DNA from: CBDBKL01 sp965116215
Lineage (GTDB): Bacteria; Bdellovibrionota; Bdellovibrionia; Bdellovibrionales; JAKFYE01
Direction of reading: 5' to 3'
DNA: 64,000 nt
Assembly (NCBI GenBank): GCA_965116215.1
Contig: OZ220494.1
Span: forward strand, 248,001 to 312,000
A program made the translations under genes and the position numbers. How positions within the stretch are numbered: position 1 is the stretch's first letter; each line of letters opens with the position of its first letter. Of this stretch, positions 1-8,709 are shown in pieces. Below the pieces are notes generated by a model that did not search any database, was not told the DNA's origin, and saw only the letters and a program-made list of their open reading frames with translations.

Positions 1-584
1 TTGTTTATGGTGTTCAAGCCAAGCGTAAGGGAGGATTTATTGAACGCTATGGGGGTAAGGCATTTGATTACTTTTTTAGATTTTGTACAGGATTTGGTTT
101 GCCGGCGGCTGTGGTCACTGCGAGGTTGATGACGAAATCCTATGTCAATGCCTTACTTAAATATAAAGAGCGTGAATTATTTCTGTTGGGCATATGGCAT
201 TTGACGGGATTTTATCAAGAGCCTCAGGTTGTGAAGAAGTTAAGTTGTAGTGAAACGACATATTCTTTTGGATTGAGACTACAGTTGATGATAAATGCCA
301 TCACCTCATTTAGTAATCGACCATTAATGGGCATTTTTTATTTTGGATTGTTCCTCTCTGTAGGGGCATTTGCTAGCGGTCTGTATTTATTAATAAATAA
401 ATTATTTGGTTCAGAGATTCCTGTATTGGGGTGGACATCTGTTATGATTTCTATATGGTTATTGAGTGGTTTGATTATTTTATTTCTGGGTGTCATTGGA
501 ATTTATCTTTCAAAGGTATTTTCTGAGAGTAAGCAAAGACCCTTGACTATCGTTCGTCAAATTTATGGTGGAGATGAAAAATAA
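1..584 (+). CDS. Glycosyltransferase family 2, C-terminal part (5' end outside window)
   Basis: The reading frame is open from the first full codon at position 3, so the gene begins before the window. The visible 193 codons start with VYGVQAKRKGGFIERYGG, which resembles the end of the catalytic domain of polyprenyl-phosphate glycosyltransferases (DPM1/GtrB/ArnC type), and end with two strong hydrophobic segments (about codons 118-140 and 152-178 of the visible part) followed by a basic tail. This is the usual layout of membrane-anchored family-2 enzymes that load a sugar onto undecaprenyl phosphate at the inner membrane. The DXD and nucleotide-binding parts are not in the window, so the sugar cannot be guessed. 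A TTG at 99 is an internal codon, not the start. Confidence 0.75.
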   Translation, partial: VYGVQAKRKGGFIERYGGKAFDYFFRFCTGFGLPAAVVTARLMTKSYVNALLKYKERELFLLGIWHLTGFYQEPQVVKKLSCSETTYSFGLRLQLMINAITSFSNRPLMGIFYFGLFLSVGAFASGLYLLINKLFGSEIPVLGWTSVMISIWLLSGLIILFLGVIGIYLSKVFSESKQRPLTIVRQIYGGDEK

Positions 585-1368
585 AATTTTTTTAGGTGAC
601 CTTATAGATAGCGAAGTCACATCAGAGTGATTATGAGTTATTTTATTGGTTTAAGAATTTTATTTTAGAGTTTTGGGTGGATAAAGATTGTTACTGCGAT
701 CTAAGGACAGAACAAGTTTGTCTCTCTTCAAGATTTACTTTTTAAGGGTGGATAGTAGGAAGAGTTTTTCTTAAGGCTTCCAAAAGCTCAGACAACTCTG
801 AGGTCCGCAGTTCGTCTCCGCCGCAGGTTAAAAGCCTAAGATTGGCAGTACTTGATAAGATCAGGGATAAAAGAAACTGTCTCTCTGCGGATACGCCCTG
901 CGCCTCAGAAAACTCGTTTTGAAAACCTTCAGAAAAACTCTTCCTCCCTTTGATCCTCTGGTTGGCGTAAATAATTCTTAAGATTTTCAATTTGTGGTGA
1001 AGTTTAAAGTCTTGGTTGGATAGAAGACTAAAGGCGTAAGCTGGATAGTGCTCGATGCCATCAAGTATAGAATAAACGATCTTTTTGTAGATATGCCCTT
1101 CTGTAGGAAAAAGACTTTTATCTTCCCCTTAAAGCTCAAACAGCTTTGAAGGGCGCAAAGCGTCTCTGCCGCAGGCTAAAAACGCAAGTTGGATAGTGCT
1201 CCATGCTGTCAAGCATAGAATAAACGATCTCTCCACGGATACGCATTGCGCTTCAAAAAACTCGCTTTAAGAGAAAAATAAAAGTCCTTTTTAATAGTAA
1301 GACACATGAGAGTGTTTTACTTATTGTCGATTGTAACTCACACAGAGGCTTCTTGTTGAGAACGGGTT
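585..1368. repeat. Gene-free stretch with two dispersed palindromic elements (R1 758-945, R2 about 1105-1293)
   Basis: No convincing gene is seen here. R1 begins with GGAAGAGTTTTTCTTAAGG and ends with the near-complement of the same sequence at 945, so the ends are imperfect inverted repeats of about 50 bp. R2 has different ends (AAAAAGACTTTTATCTTCC against its near-complement at 1293) but shares the inner core with R1, including a stretch like GGATAGTGCTCGATGC and GAATAAACGATCTCT. A partial core also lies at about 1020-1090. The same element types recur at 2465-2890, 8985-9260, 28510-28795 and 48105-48400. Open frames inside them are by-products of the palindrome. Confidence 0.7.
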
Positions 1369-2127
1369 CTAGTGAAAAGTGGGGGGGGTTTCAGAGTCCC
1401 ACTCTATTGTGGTGCCAATGCTAAAATATGTTGCTGATTCATCTAAGCGGAAACCAAACTCAGAGAGAAATTTTACTTTTTTAAATCGGGCTAATTTCCA
1501 TTCGGAACCGAGGACAACATGAAGAGGGGTTTCGACAGTGTTTTGTGAGAAAGCAAGGCCTATGGGGGTGGCCAGATAGGGAGTTGTAGTGAACCCTTTG
1601 GACGATTCGTATTTTTTGCTGATAAATGGATGAGTTTGGACAGTCCATGTATTGATTCCTAGTTTTCGACCATAAATGATACCAGTAATAAGACCAATGG
1701 CAGGTTGTGTATCATAATCTGAAATGGGTACCCATTTCCACTGTACTCCTGTGTGGAGTATGAAATCCCCAGTCCCAAGTAGTGCTCTTAGGGAAGAGGA
1801 TTTATTAATGGGATAGTCAAAGCGTGAGGTAAAATTCGAAGAGTCTCCTAATTGTGTCGCCAAACCCAGTTTGTAGGTATTTTTGGGGAGAATGTACCCT
1901 GTATCAAATGTCGAAAAATAGGCTTGCACAGAAGGTGGTAAAAGGATTCCATAAAGCAGCAGTAGGGCACAGAAGGGGAGAGTTTTTTTGAGAAAATTCA
2001 TTTGTTGAAGAGTAGAGGTCAGGAGATGGAGAGGGCTGAGCATTTGTGTAAAAAGATTTTGAATTTTGGATAGAGGGATCCATTTTATTATTGGGCGAGT
2101 TATGAGTTTAAAAATTTGATATTGCAT
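1369..2127 (-). CDS. Putative outer-membrane beta-barrel protein, unknown function
   Basis: I do not recognise a named family. The 252-codon frame starts at an ATG preceded by AAGAAGG five bases away, a good ribosome-binding site. A second possible start is the ATG at 2001 (MNFLKKTLPF...), which would give a clean signal peptide ending near VQA-YFSTFDTG; from the upstream start the signal-like segment lies unusually far in, around residues 43-70. The remainder has alternating polar/aromatic stretches (for example GLITGIIYGRKLGINTWTV, KFLSEFGFRLDESATYFSIG) typical of outer-membrane beta strands. It stands alone between repeat-filled regions. The 8-bp array at 2399-2430 lies about 270 bp upstream of the first start. 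Confidence 0.6.
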   Translation of the reverse strand: MQYQIFKLITRPIIKWIPLSKIQNLFTQMLSPLHLLTSTLQQMNFLKKTLPFCALLLLYGILLPPSVQAYFSTFDTGYILPKNTYKLGLATQLGDSSNFTSRFDYPINKSSSLRALLGTGDFILHTGVQWKWVPISDYDTQPAIGLITGIIYGRKLGINTWTVQTHPFISKKYESSKGFTTTPYLATPIGLAFSQNTVETPLHVVLGSEWKLARFKKVKFLSEFGFRLDESATYFSIGTTIEWDSETPPTFH

Positions 2128-2398
2128 TTTTACCTTCTTGTTTTTATGAGGCTCGATAGTAGGTATTTATTGGGGAAAGAGTCAATAGGGAGTTATGTGA
2201 GGTGTTTTCTTTCTGTTTATTTTTTAAAGGAAGGGCTTCTAAGGGTATATGATTGTAAGAAAGAAAGGGCATGGTAATAAAAGTTATAGGGGTGGGTTGA
2301 TTTATTGAGGAGATTTTTAAAGAGGAAAAGGTGATTTCAAGGGCTGTAGGGTGGAATTCTTTTGTTGCGGTTAGGCAGGAGTGAGAGGTGTTTTCTTT

Positions 2399-2430
2399 AT
2401 TAAGATATTAAGATATTAAGATATTAAGAT
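2399..2430. repeat. 8-bp tandem repeat, unit TAAGATAT, about 3.7 copies
   Basis: Read directly from the sequence: the unit TAAGATAT is repeated without spacers. It is the shortest of several 7-9 bp arrays in the window and lies upstream of the putative outer-membrane protein gene that ends at 1369. Confidence 0.85.
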
Positions 2431-2464
2431 GAATTTTTTTTCATCTGTTTTGGTAGAGAGCAGA

Positions 2465-2890
2465 AGGAAGGAAGAGTTTTTCTGAAGGCTTTTAAAACGA
2501 ATTTTCTTAAGGAGCAGAGTGTATCCGTGGAGAGATCGTTTATGCTATCCTTGATTGCATTGAGCATTATCCAGCCAAGGTTTTTAGGCTTTGCCACGAG
2601 CCTGCGTTGGAAAAAGACTTTTATCTTCCCCTTAAAGCTCAAACAGCTTTGAAGGGCGCAAAGCGTCTCTTCCCTATGAAGAAGATACGCATTGCGCTTC
2701 AAAAAACTCGCTTTAAGAGAAAGATAAAAGCCTTTTTCCTACAGAAGGGCATATTCGTGGAGAGATCGTTTATGCTATCCTTGAATGTATTGAGTACTAT
2801 CTAGATTGCACTTTTAGGTTTCGCTAAGAGCTGCGGATCTTAAGAGTTGTCTGAGGTTTTGGAAGTCTTAAGAATTATTCATCTGCGGTA
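2465..2890. repeat. Compound dispersed palindromic element (R3)
   Basis: This 425 bp block joins several pieces of the dispersed element family: a GGAAGAGTTTTTCTGAAGGC end, an AAAAAGACTTTTATCTTCC arm at about 2609, its near-complement ending near 2740, and two copies of the core containing GGAGAGATCGTTTATGCTATC (about 2540 and 2760). The inverted arms would let a transcript fold into long hairpins. Short open frames on both strands are by-products; none has a plausible start and protein character. Confidence 0.65.
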
Positions 2891-2952
2891 GAGGTAGGTT
2901 CTAGGTGATTGCAATTGTGAGAAAGAATGATTATAAAAGGATTTTCTATTAT

Positions 2953-3030
2953 GGTGGCCGTAGCTCAGTTTGGTAGAGCCCCGGATTGTGATTCCGGTTG
3001 TCGCGGGTTCAAGTCCCGTCGGCCACCCCA
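2953..3030 (+). tRNA. tRNA-His (GTG anticodon)
   Basis: A full cloverleaf can be drawn. The acceptor stem GTGGCCG (2954-2960) pairs with CGGCCAC (3020-3026), the anticodon arm is CCGGA-TTGTGAT-TCCGG with anticodon GTG, and the T arm carries GGTTCAAGTCC. The extra G at 2953 opposite C at 3027 is the -1 base special to tRNA-His. The 3' CCA is encoded (3028-3030). Confidence 0.97.
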
Positions 3031-3068
3031 AATTTCGTTGGGTACAAATTCAAAAAAATAAAAAAACT

Positions 3069-3228
3069 TAGCAAGGACGTGATTTTGTAGGGTTTGTGAT
3101 TTCAAACCCTTATGTGATTGGAGGTCCTTGTGCGTGACACAAAAAACTCGAAAATATCGGGCGATGGTTAGCGGTGGCCGATGGGCTGACTAAGCAAGTA
3201 GCAGGGGCTTTTTTGCCCTTTTCCAGTA
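3069..3228 (+). ncRNA. Possible structured small RNA ending in a weak terminator
   Basis: Just after tRNA-His there is no gene but clear pairing potential. CAAGGAC (3072-3078) pairs with GTCCTTG (3124-3130), and nested inside is a perfect 8-bp stem AGGGTTTG (3089-3096) with CAAACCCT (3103-3110). The stretch ends with AGGGGC-TTTTTT-GCCCTT (3203-3220), which resembles a short intrinsic terminator. I recognise no known RNA family. It could equally be processed tRNA trailer sequence or the remains of an older insertion at the tRNA 3' end. Confidence 0.35.
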
Positions 3229-3294
3229 GTCATTTAAAACGTATAACTTTTTGGTTTTGTTGTGTTCTTGTAGAGGTCAGGAAGCTGGCAGAGG

Positions 3295-3582
3295 GTGCTA
3301 TTTGACAATGCCAATGATGAAAGATTGAAAAACATAAGGGAAGGTGTAAAGTATATAAGACTACTCCAGTTATTTGGAGGAAATCCTTCGTGTTTCCTTA
3401 AGTTTAAAAATTACTATTACAGATCGAGTGGCTTGGTCGAACAATTTTTAACAACTTGGTACAATACGAACATTGGAACAAGTTCTTTGAAAGTCAAGAC
3501 ATTTATGCGCAATGCAAAATTCAAGGTTCTTATTTTAAACTTTAGAAATTTGACTAAGGATAATTCAGTTTACAAATCTTAA
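3295..3582 (+). CDS. Hypothetical 95-residue ORF, doubtful
   Basis: A GTG-initiated frame encodes a basic, leucine- and asparagine-rich 95-residue product with no motif I recognise. It lies between tRNA-His and the methylase, ends 20 bp before the methylase start and has no strong ribosome-binding site. It could be a leader protein of the restriction-modification pair (some such systems carry a small controller gene) but no helix-turn-helix pattern is evident, so it may be a chance frame in AT-rich DNA. Confidence 0.25.
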   Translation: MLFDNANDERLKNIREGVKYIRLLQLFGGNPSCFLKFKNYYYRSSGLVEQFLTTWYNTNIGTSSLKVKTFMRNAKFKVLILNFRNLTKDNSVYKS

Positions 3583-3602
3583 ATGTTCTCTAAGATAGAT
3601 GT

Positions 3603-4532
3603 ATGTTAGTGAACTCAGGTTTGTTCGTACCTCACCCCTTTCCATATCAAGGAAGTAAACGTAATCTTGCAAAAGATATATTGCTTTATTTTCCCTCAAA
3701 TGTTCAATGTTTGATTGAGCCGTTTTGTGGTTCTGGTGCTATTTCAATTGCTGCTGCAGTTAATGGATTTGCTCAAAAGTTTTTGCTAAATGATATAAAT
3801 AAACCCTTAATGGATTTATGGTTAGAAATTCTTGAACGACCAGAAGAACTTATTGATGAATATGAAAAGTTATGGATTGAGCAACAATCAAATCGAAAAG
3901 AGTTCTTTTTTCGTATTCGAGATGAGTTTAATTGTTCCCATCAATCTCACCATTTATTATATTTATTGGCTCGTATTGTAAAAGGATCTATAAGATATAA
4001 TTCCGAAGGTCTGTTTAATCAAAGCGCAGATAATAGAAGATCCGGAATGAAACCTCAAACTATGAAAACAAATATTATAAATGTTTCTCGATTATTTTCT
4101 AAGAAAGCCGCTATATCATCTGTGGACTTCAGGTCAGTAATAAGAAAGGCGAAAACCAAAGATCTTATTTATATGGATCCACCTTATCAGGGCACATCCT
4201 TTACAAGAGATCATAGGTATTCTAACGGGCTTCCTTATGAAAATTTTATTTCTGTACTATCAGAAATGAATGCGAAAAATATTTCTTATATAATTAGCTA
4301 TGATGGCACTACTGGTAAAAAAAAACATGGGAAAAAACTCCCTGGGCATTTATTGTTGAAACATATCTATATTTATGCAGGTAGATCAAGCCAAGCGACG
4401 TTATTGAATCGTAAAGATGAAACGATAGAGTCATTATACTTATCTCCAGCTTTGGTTGAAAGGCTAAAAGTAGAAAAATTTAAATTGAACCGAGTTAGTC
4501 ATGAACAGAAAAGGATGTCTTCGTTTATATGA
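3603..4532 (+). CDS. DNA adenine-N6 methyltransferase, D12 (Dam/DpnM) class
   Basis: The 309-residue protein should transfer a methyl group from S-adenosylmethionine to adenine N6 in a short DNA site. Motifs are in the alpha-class order: PFPYQGSKRNL near residue 12 (FxGxK motif X), EPFCGSGAISIAAA near 40 (motif I, AdoMet binding), a ND-N patch near 62, and YMDPPYQGTS near 191 (catalytic DPPY motif IV). Length and order match the D12 class, whose best-known members methylate GATC, but specificity cannot be read from the sequence. Its stop overlaps the next gene's start (ATGA), so the two are translationally coupled as a restriction-modification pair. The genes are more AT-rich than their neighbours and sit behind tRNA-His, in keeping with acquisition by transfer. 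Confidence 0.9.
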   Translation: MLVNSGLFVPHPFPYQGSKRNLAKDILLYFPSNVQCLIEPFCGSGAISIAAAVNGFAQKFLLNDINKPLMDLWLEILERPEELIDEYEKLWIEQQSNRKEFFFRIRDEFNCSHQSHHLLYLLARIVKGSIRYNSEGLFNQSADNRRSGMKPQTMKTNIINVSRLFSKKAAISSVDFRSVIRKAKTKDLIYMDPPYQGTSFTRDHRYSNGLPYENFISVLSEMNAKNISYIISYDGTTGKKKHGKKLPGHLLLKHIYIYAGRSSQATLLNRKDETIESLYLSPALVERLKVEKFKLNRVSHEQKRMSSFI

Positions 4533-5257
4533 CCAAACGATATCCACAATCATTTTTGAAATTGCTAAGAAGTGTGAAGGCTAAAAGACCAAAAACTGTC
4601 ATTAACCACATTTTAAAACATGGAAAAATCACCACGGAAGAACTTAGGGACATCTACGGCTATAATCATCCACCGAGGGCAATAAGAGATGTTAAAGAAC
4701 AAGGTATACCCATAAGGACATCTCGTATAGATGGAAAGGACGGAAGAAAAATTGCAGTATATATGTTTGGACATCCCTCAGAAGTTCGTGCAGCTCAGCT
4801 ATCCGGTAGAACCTCGTTCCTCTCTAACCTGAAAAAAGAGCTGATAAAAAAGTATGGCTCTCGTTGCAATATTTATCTGGAATTATTCCCCGAAAAAGAT
4901 CTTCAAATTGATCACAGAATTCCATTTGAAATTGTGGGTGATAATAATTTATCTCAAAATAGAGATAATTACATGTTGTTGTGCTCTTCTGCAAACAGAG
5001 TAAAATCTTGGAATTGTGAGAACTGTCCAAATTGGAGGACAAAAGATTTAAAAATTTGCCAATCTTGTTATTGGGCCTACCCTGAATCTTATAAACATAT
5101 TGCTACAAAAGAAATTCGACGACTTGATTTACTATGGTCTGGAGAAGAAATTACTGATTATGAATTTTTTGTACAAGAAGCTTTAAGAAAAAACAAAGAA
5201 GTACCACAGTATGTTAAGGATGTGCTTAAAAGCTATATTAAGAAAAATCTTAAATAA
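4529..5257 (+). CDS. HNH-type restriction endonuclease partner of the methylase
   Basis: The start ATG overlaps the methylase stop by four bases. The 242-residue protein begins with a helical region that looks like a winged helix (about residues 20-80), then an HNH nuclease core: LQIDHRIPFEIVGD near 125-140, followed by NRDNYMLLCSSANRVKSWNC. Two cysteine pairs (CENCPNW and CQSC) frame the second half of the core and probably bind a structural zinc. Together with the coupled methylase this supports a type II restriction enzyme; a role as an unrelated HNH nuclease is less likely given the overlap. The recognition site is unknown. Confidence 0.75.
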   Translation: MTKRYPQSFLKLLRSVKAKRPKTVINHILKHGKITTEELRDIYGYNHPPRAIRDVKEQGIPIRTSRIDGKDGRKIAVYMFGHPSEVRAAQLSGRTSFLSNLKKELIKKYGSRCNIYLELFPEKDLQIDHRIPFEIVGDNNLSQNRDNYMLLCSSANRVKSWNCENCPNWRTKDLKICQSCYWAYPESYKHIATKEIRRLDLLWSGEEITDYEFFVQEALRKNKEVPQYVKDVLKSYIKKNLK

Positions 5258-5458
5258 ATTTTTCAAAAAGAGAGAAAGTGAGCAAGTGAGAAAGTGAATA
5301 TTTTTGTTTCATATAGAAGGCAAGAAGCTCTTCGACTTGATTCAGAGAACTTTAATGGTATTAAATTTTAGTTGATTTATTATAAAAATATTCCAAATCA
5401 TATTCTAAAAACTAACTGTTCAAATACCATCTTCCATTTGCTCAGCTCGAACACAGAC
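5258..5458. other. Intergenic, convergent 3' ends
   Basis: The stretch separates the restriction gene from dprA, which points the other way. It contains a short GAGAAAGTGAGCAAGTGAGAAAGTGA repetition at 5271-5296 and otherwise AT-rich sequence. I see no gene or clear terminator. Confidence 0.5.
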
Positions 5459-6319
5459 TTAAATAAAGTCTAATAGTTCAATGACATCGTCAGCATGTCT
5501 GATCAGATGAGCTCCTTCTTTTATAAGTTTTAAAGTGCCACACCCTTTTATGTTATTTGGACTGGAAGGTAAACAGGCGACCTCTCTTCCATTTTCTAGA
5601 GCTAAACGTGCTGTAAGGGTTGAGCCACTGCGTGTTGTTGCCTGTATGACAAGAGTTAGGGGAGAAAGACAGGCGAGAATACGATTCCTCTGATAAAAAT
5701 GCCATTTTCGTATACTTTGAAAAGCCGTGTATTCACTGAGGATGGCCCCTCCTGTGCTAAGAATTTGATCTATTAATTGAGGTGCGTTTTTAGGGTAGGG
5801 ATTCAAAAGCCCAGAGGGAAGTATGGCAATTGTTGGTTTTTGGCAGAATAAAGCGGCCTTATGAGCTGCTTGATCACAACCTACTGCTGCTCCACTGATA
5901 ATAACATATCCCGATTGAGCAAGACGATACAGATGAGAGCGTGTCCATTCAATAACATCAAAACTCGGATGGCGTGTTCCTACAACTGTAATAAGATTTT
6001 GATTTTTCCAACACTCTCTCCCAAGATAACTTAAAAACAGAGGAGGAGAGTGGGACTTTAAAAGTGCATCAGGGTAATTAGAATCTCCAGGATAAGTGAA
6101 TTGTACCTTTTGCTCCTTCAGGACTTGAAGCTCATGCTCTAATTTTTTAGTGTCCGCTGTATGTGCTTTTTTCAACTGGTCGTAAAGATCTTCATAAACT
6201 GTATTGTCCGATTTTATTTTTTTAATCCATTTGGATTGTATAGGGGGCTTCAATTGAGATAAGAAATAGAAAAAAAGCAGTTTCACATCCATAATTTCAT
6301 GTATTGCAAGTCCGTGCAC
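5459..6319 (-). CDS. dprA: DNA processing protein DprA (Smf)
   Basis: DprA binds incoming single-stranded DNA in the cytoplasm and loads RecA during natural transformation. The 286-residue protein shows the Rossmann-like DprA core: VVGTRHPS near 112-119, the ISGAAVGCDQAAHKAAL segment near 141-156 (family GxAxGID-AH motif, here with C in place of I), ILPSGL near 166 and SEYTAFQSIRKWHFYQRNRILA near 195-216. It lacks both an N-terminal SAM domain of full size and a C-terminal winged helix. The frame opens with GTG at 6319; an ATG at 6292 is an alternative. An 8-bp repeat array (14 units) ends about 60 bp upstream of the start and could affect its expression. Confidence 0.9.
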   Translation of the reverse strand: MHGLAIHEIMDVKLLFFYFLSQLKPPIQSKWIKKIKSDNTVYEDLYDQLKKAHTADTKKLEHELQVLKEQKVQFTYPGDSNYPDALLKSHSPPLFLSYLGRECWKNQNLITVVGTRHPSFDVIEWTRSHLYRLAQSGYVIISGAAVGCDQAAHKAALFCQKPTIAILPSGLLNPYPKNAPQLIDQILSTGGAILSEYTAFQSIRKWHFYQRNRILACLSPLTLVIQATTRSGSTLTARLALENGREVACLPSSPNNIKGCGTLKLIKEGAHLIRHADDVIELLDFI

Positions 6320-6380
6320 AATCTAGAGCTTTCAATAAAAAGGCTATGCCTATCCGATCCATGTCCGATATGTCATATTT

Positions 6381-6495
6381 AGGACACTAGGACACTAGGA
6401 CACTAGGACACTAGGACACTAGGACACTAGGACACTAGGACACTAGGACACTAGGACACTAGGACACTAGGACACTAGGACACTAGGACACTAGG
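6381..6495. repeat. 8-bp tandem repeat, unit AGGACACT, about 14 copies
   Basis: Perfect head-to-tail copies of AGGACACT fill the short space between the 3' end of the lptF-like gene and the 5' end of dprA, so they lie in the promoter or leader region of dprA. Unit length and perfect identity suggest recent slippage. Confidence 0.95.
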
Positions 6496-6572
6496 GTAGA
6501 GAAATGGCAGCAGAGGAAGGTAGAAGATCAAAAAATATAGAAGTCGTGGTGTATGACTTGAAATAAATGGTT

Positions 6573-7655
6573 TTATAAGCGATTGATTTTTTGCAAAGAG
6601 CGAATACCAATAGCTAAAAAACAAAGACTAATAGTCCAGATAATGAGTGCTGGGGGAAGGGGCATCTTTTTGGCCATATTTTCTGCTATCATATAGAAGA
6701 TCCAATAGATAGTAGTGACACCAATTGAAATCATAAACCCATTGGATTTATGACCACGTCTATGACCAGAGCTTCCGATACCTATTCCAAGAAAGGCAAA
6801 TGTTAAACAGGCTAAACTAAGTGTTAATCGTTTATGCCACTCTATTTCTAAAGGGATTCTGTTTTTACTGTCTTTGGGTAATTGTTCTATTCGAGTATTG
6901 ATATCGTTGAGGGTAAGGGAGGGTAGACTTTTATGTCTGTAAATATCTCTTAAAGCATTTGAAAAATAAATATCATAGTCATCAAATTGAATGCGAATAT
7001 TTTTTTCTTTAAAATAAATGGCTCCATCTTTAAGTCTTAGAATTGTGGGTTGTTGATATCTATCTTTGGACTCAATGATTTCGCCTTTCTGAGCAATAAT
7101 GGATAAAGGTAAAATACGCTCATCATAAATAAAGATATCTTCTAAAAGATCAGGCTGAACTTTTTTAGAAAAAAGGACGAGGTCGTAAAAGTTTTCTGAG
7201 AAGCTGCCGGATTTTAAGTTTTGAGTGATCTTAGTGTTTTTTAACTTGTAGACAAGAAGTTCAAATTGTCTATTGCCCCAAGGGCCAATATAAAAACTGA
7301 TCTGAAAGCAAAGTATAGAAATGACCAGAGCTAGAGCCAGAGCTGGTAGACAGAGTTTTTTTAGGGTCAGACCCAGTGTGCGAAAAGCTATAAATTCAGA
7401 ATCTGCATTCAGTCGACTGTATGTGAATAAGACAGCAAAGAGAACACTCATAGGTAAAATAGCAGGAAGAAGGCTCAGTGTTAGATAAAAAATGAGTTCC
7501 AAAAGAGTAGAAAGATTTATGCCTTTTATAAGAATAAGCTCTGTGAGCCGAAGTGCTTGAAATATAAGGAGTAGGGCAATAAAGGTAAAAAATCCTATCA
7601 TATAGCTAGGAATAAGTTGTGACAGGATATACCTATAAGCCGTTTTATTTTTCAT
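6573..7655 (-). CDS. lptF: LPS export permease of the LptF/LptG (YjgP/YjgQ) family
   Basis: The 360-residue protein has the family's layout: three membrane segments near the N-terminus (about residues 15-37, 58-84 and 97-120), a large periplasmic beta-jellyroll domain (about 125-265) and three C-terminal membrane segments (about 273-292, 303-323 and 332-352). LptF and LptG form the inner-membrane part of the LptB2FG ABC exporter that lifts LPS out of the membrane toward LptC. Only one of the pair is encoded here; the assignment to LptF rather than LptG is a guess. It runs in the same direction as kdsA upstream, which makes the LPS precursor KDO, a sensible functional neighbour. Confidence 0.88.
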   Translation of the reverse strand: MKNKTAYRYILSQLIPSYMIGFFTFIALLLIFQALRLTELILIKGINLSTLLELIFYLTLSLLPAILPMSVLFAVLFTYSRLNADSEFIAFRTLGLTLKKLCLPALALALVISILCFQISFYIGPWGNRQFELLVYKLKNTKITQNLKSGSFSENFYDLVLFSKKVQPDLLEDIFIYDERILPLSIIAQKGEIIESKDRYQQPTILRLKDGAIYFKEKNIRIQFDDYDIYFSNALRDIYRHKSLPSLTLNDINTRIEQLPKDSKNRIPLEIEWHKRLTLSLACLTFAFLGIGIGSSGHRRGHKSNGFMISIGVTTIYWIFYMIAENMAKKMPLPPALIIWTISLCFLAIGIRSLQKINRL

Positions 7656-7803
7656 TGGCTTCAGTGAGTCGCTCCGTTATTTTCCATCTTAATGAGTTAT
7701 TCTTTTGTGAGTTAACTTTGAATAGACTTTTTAAAAATCATTGGTTTCTATTATAGTTTTTTGATCACATAGCTTAGATTTTAGGATAATTAAACGGTGG
7801 GGG

Positions 7804-8709
7804 CTAATTTTTTTTATCGGCTGCAGGTGTCATGATTCCCACCTGTTCGGGTTGACCAATAGCTTTTCGAACTTCAATTGACATTTTAATAAGGTTTTCA
7901 AAATATTTTAAATCTAATTGAGAAGCAGCATCACATCGTGCCGACATGGGATCAGGGTGTGTTTCAAGAAAAAGAGCATCTGTTCCAGCAGCAACAGCAG
8001 CTAAAGTCAGATGGGGGATAAAGCGTGGCTCACCTCCTTGTGGGTCAGCACTTGAGATGCCATAGAGGCGAATGATATGGGTGGCGTCGAATACAACAGG
8101 TGCGCCCAGCTCCTGCATAATGGGAATAGAGCGTATATCAGCGACCAATCTATTGTATCCGAAACAAGCCCCACGTTCTGTAAGTAAGATATTTTTTGCG
8201 CCGACAGATTGCAGTTTACTCAGTGCACTTTTCATATTTTCTGGGGCTAAGAATTGCCCTTTTTTAACATTCACCGCCTTTCCTGTTTTCCCAACGTCAA
8301 GAACAAGGGATGTTTGTTGACAAAGATAGGCGGGGATTTGCAGTACGTCTAGGTATTCGGCAGCCCTATTGACATCTTCATTTCTGTGCACGTCGCTCAG
8401 GACTGGCAGTCCAAATTCCTTTCTTACTTGAGATAAAATATTTAGACCCTCTTGTGCCATAGGGCCTCTCCAGTTTTTATCACTTCCACGATTGTCTTTT
8501 TCGTAACTACTTTTAAAAATAATGGGGATACTCAGGCGTTGTGAAATGTCACTTAAACATTTTGCTGTTTGCATGATGAGTTCTTTGGAGTCGATCACGC
8601 AGGGGCCGGCAATAAGTGCTAGGGGTTGATTGGAACCTATACGAAGAGTAGATTGATTCATAGAAATTTCAAATGCACGCTGTGGGAGTTCAATTGTTTC
8701 TTTCCGCAT
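7804..8709 (-). CDS. kdsA: 3-deoxy-D-manno-octulosonate-8-phosphate synthase
   Basis: KdsA condenses phosphoenolpyruvate with arabinose-5-phosphate to KDO-8-phosphate, the committed step to the inner-core sugar of LPS. Diagnostic stretches are IAGPCVIDS near residue 33, KSSYEKDNRGS near 67, LSDVH near 103, a run AVNVKKGQFLAPENMK near 143, LTERGACFGYNRLV near 175, FDATH near 206 and ETHPDP near 250. The cysteine in GPC and the later His/Glu positions match the metal-dependent class (as in Aquifex) rather than the Asn-type enzyme of E. coli. The start has AGAGGAAC eight bases upstream. The product is about 20 residues longer at the N-terminus than usual. Confidence 0.95.
   Translation of the reverse strand: MRKETIELPQRAFEISMNQSTLRIGSNQPLALIAGPCVIDSKELIMQTAKCLSDISQRLSIPIIFKSSYEKDNRGSDKNWRGPMAQEGLNILSQVRKEFGLPVLSDVHRNEDVNRAAEYLDVLQIPAYLCQQTSLVLDVGKTGKAVNVKKGQFLAPENMKSALSKLQSVGAKNILLTERGACFGYNRLVADIRSIPIMQELGAPVVFDATHIIRLYGISSADPQGGEPRFIPHLTLAAVAAGTDALFLETHPDPMSARCDAASQLDLKYFENLIKMSIEVRKAIGQPEQVGIMTPAADKKN

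Noticed and set aside
742..990. 82-codon frame in the first palindromic element
   Set aside because: It lies inside the repeat, and frames of similar kind appear in each copy and on both strands, as expected from inverted repeats.
2953..3228. Integrated element with tRNA-His duplication
   Set aside because: Only a short GGTGGCCG string recurs (3172), no second tRNA 3' end and no integrase were found within the window.
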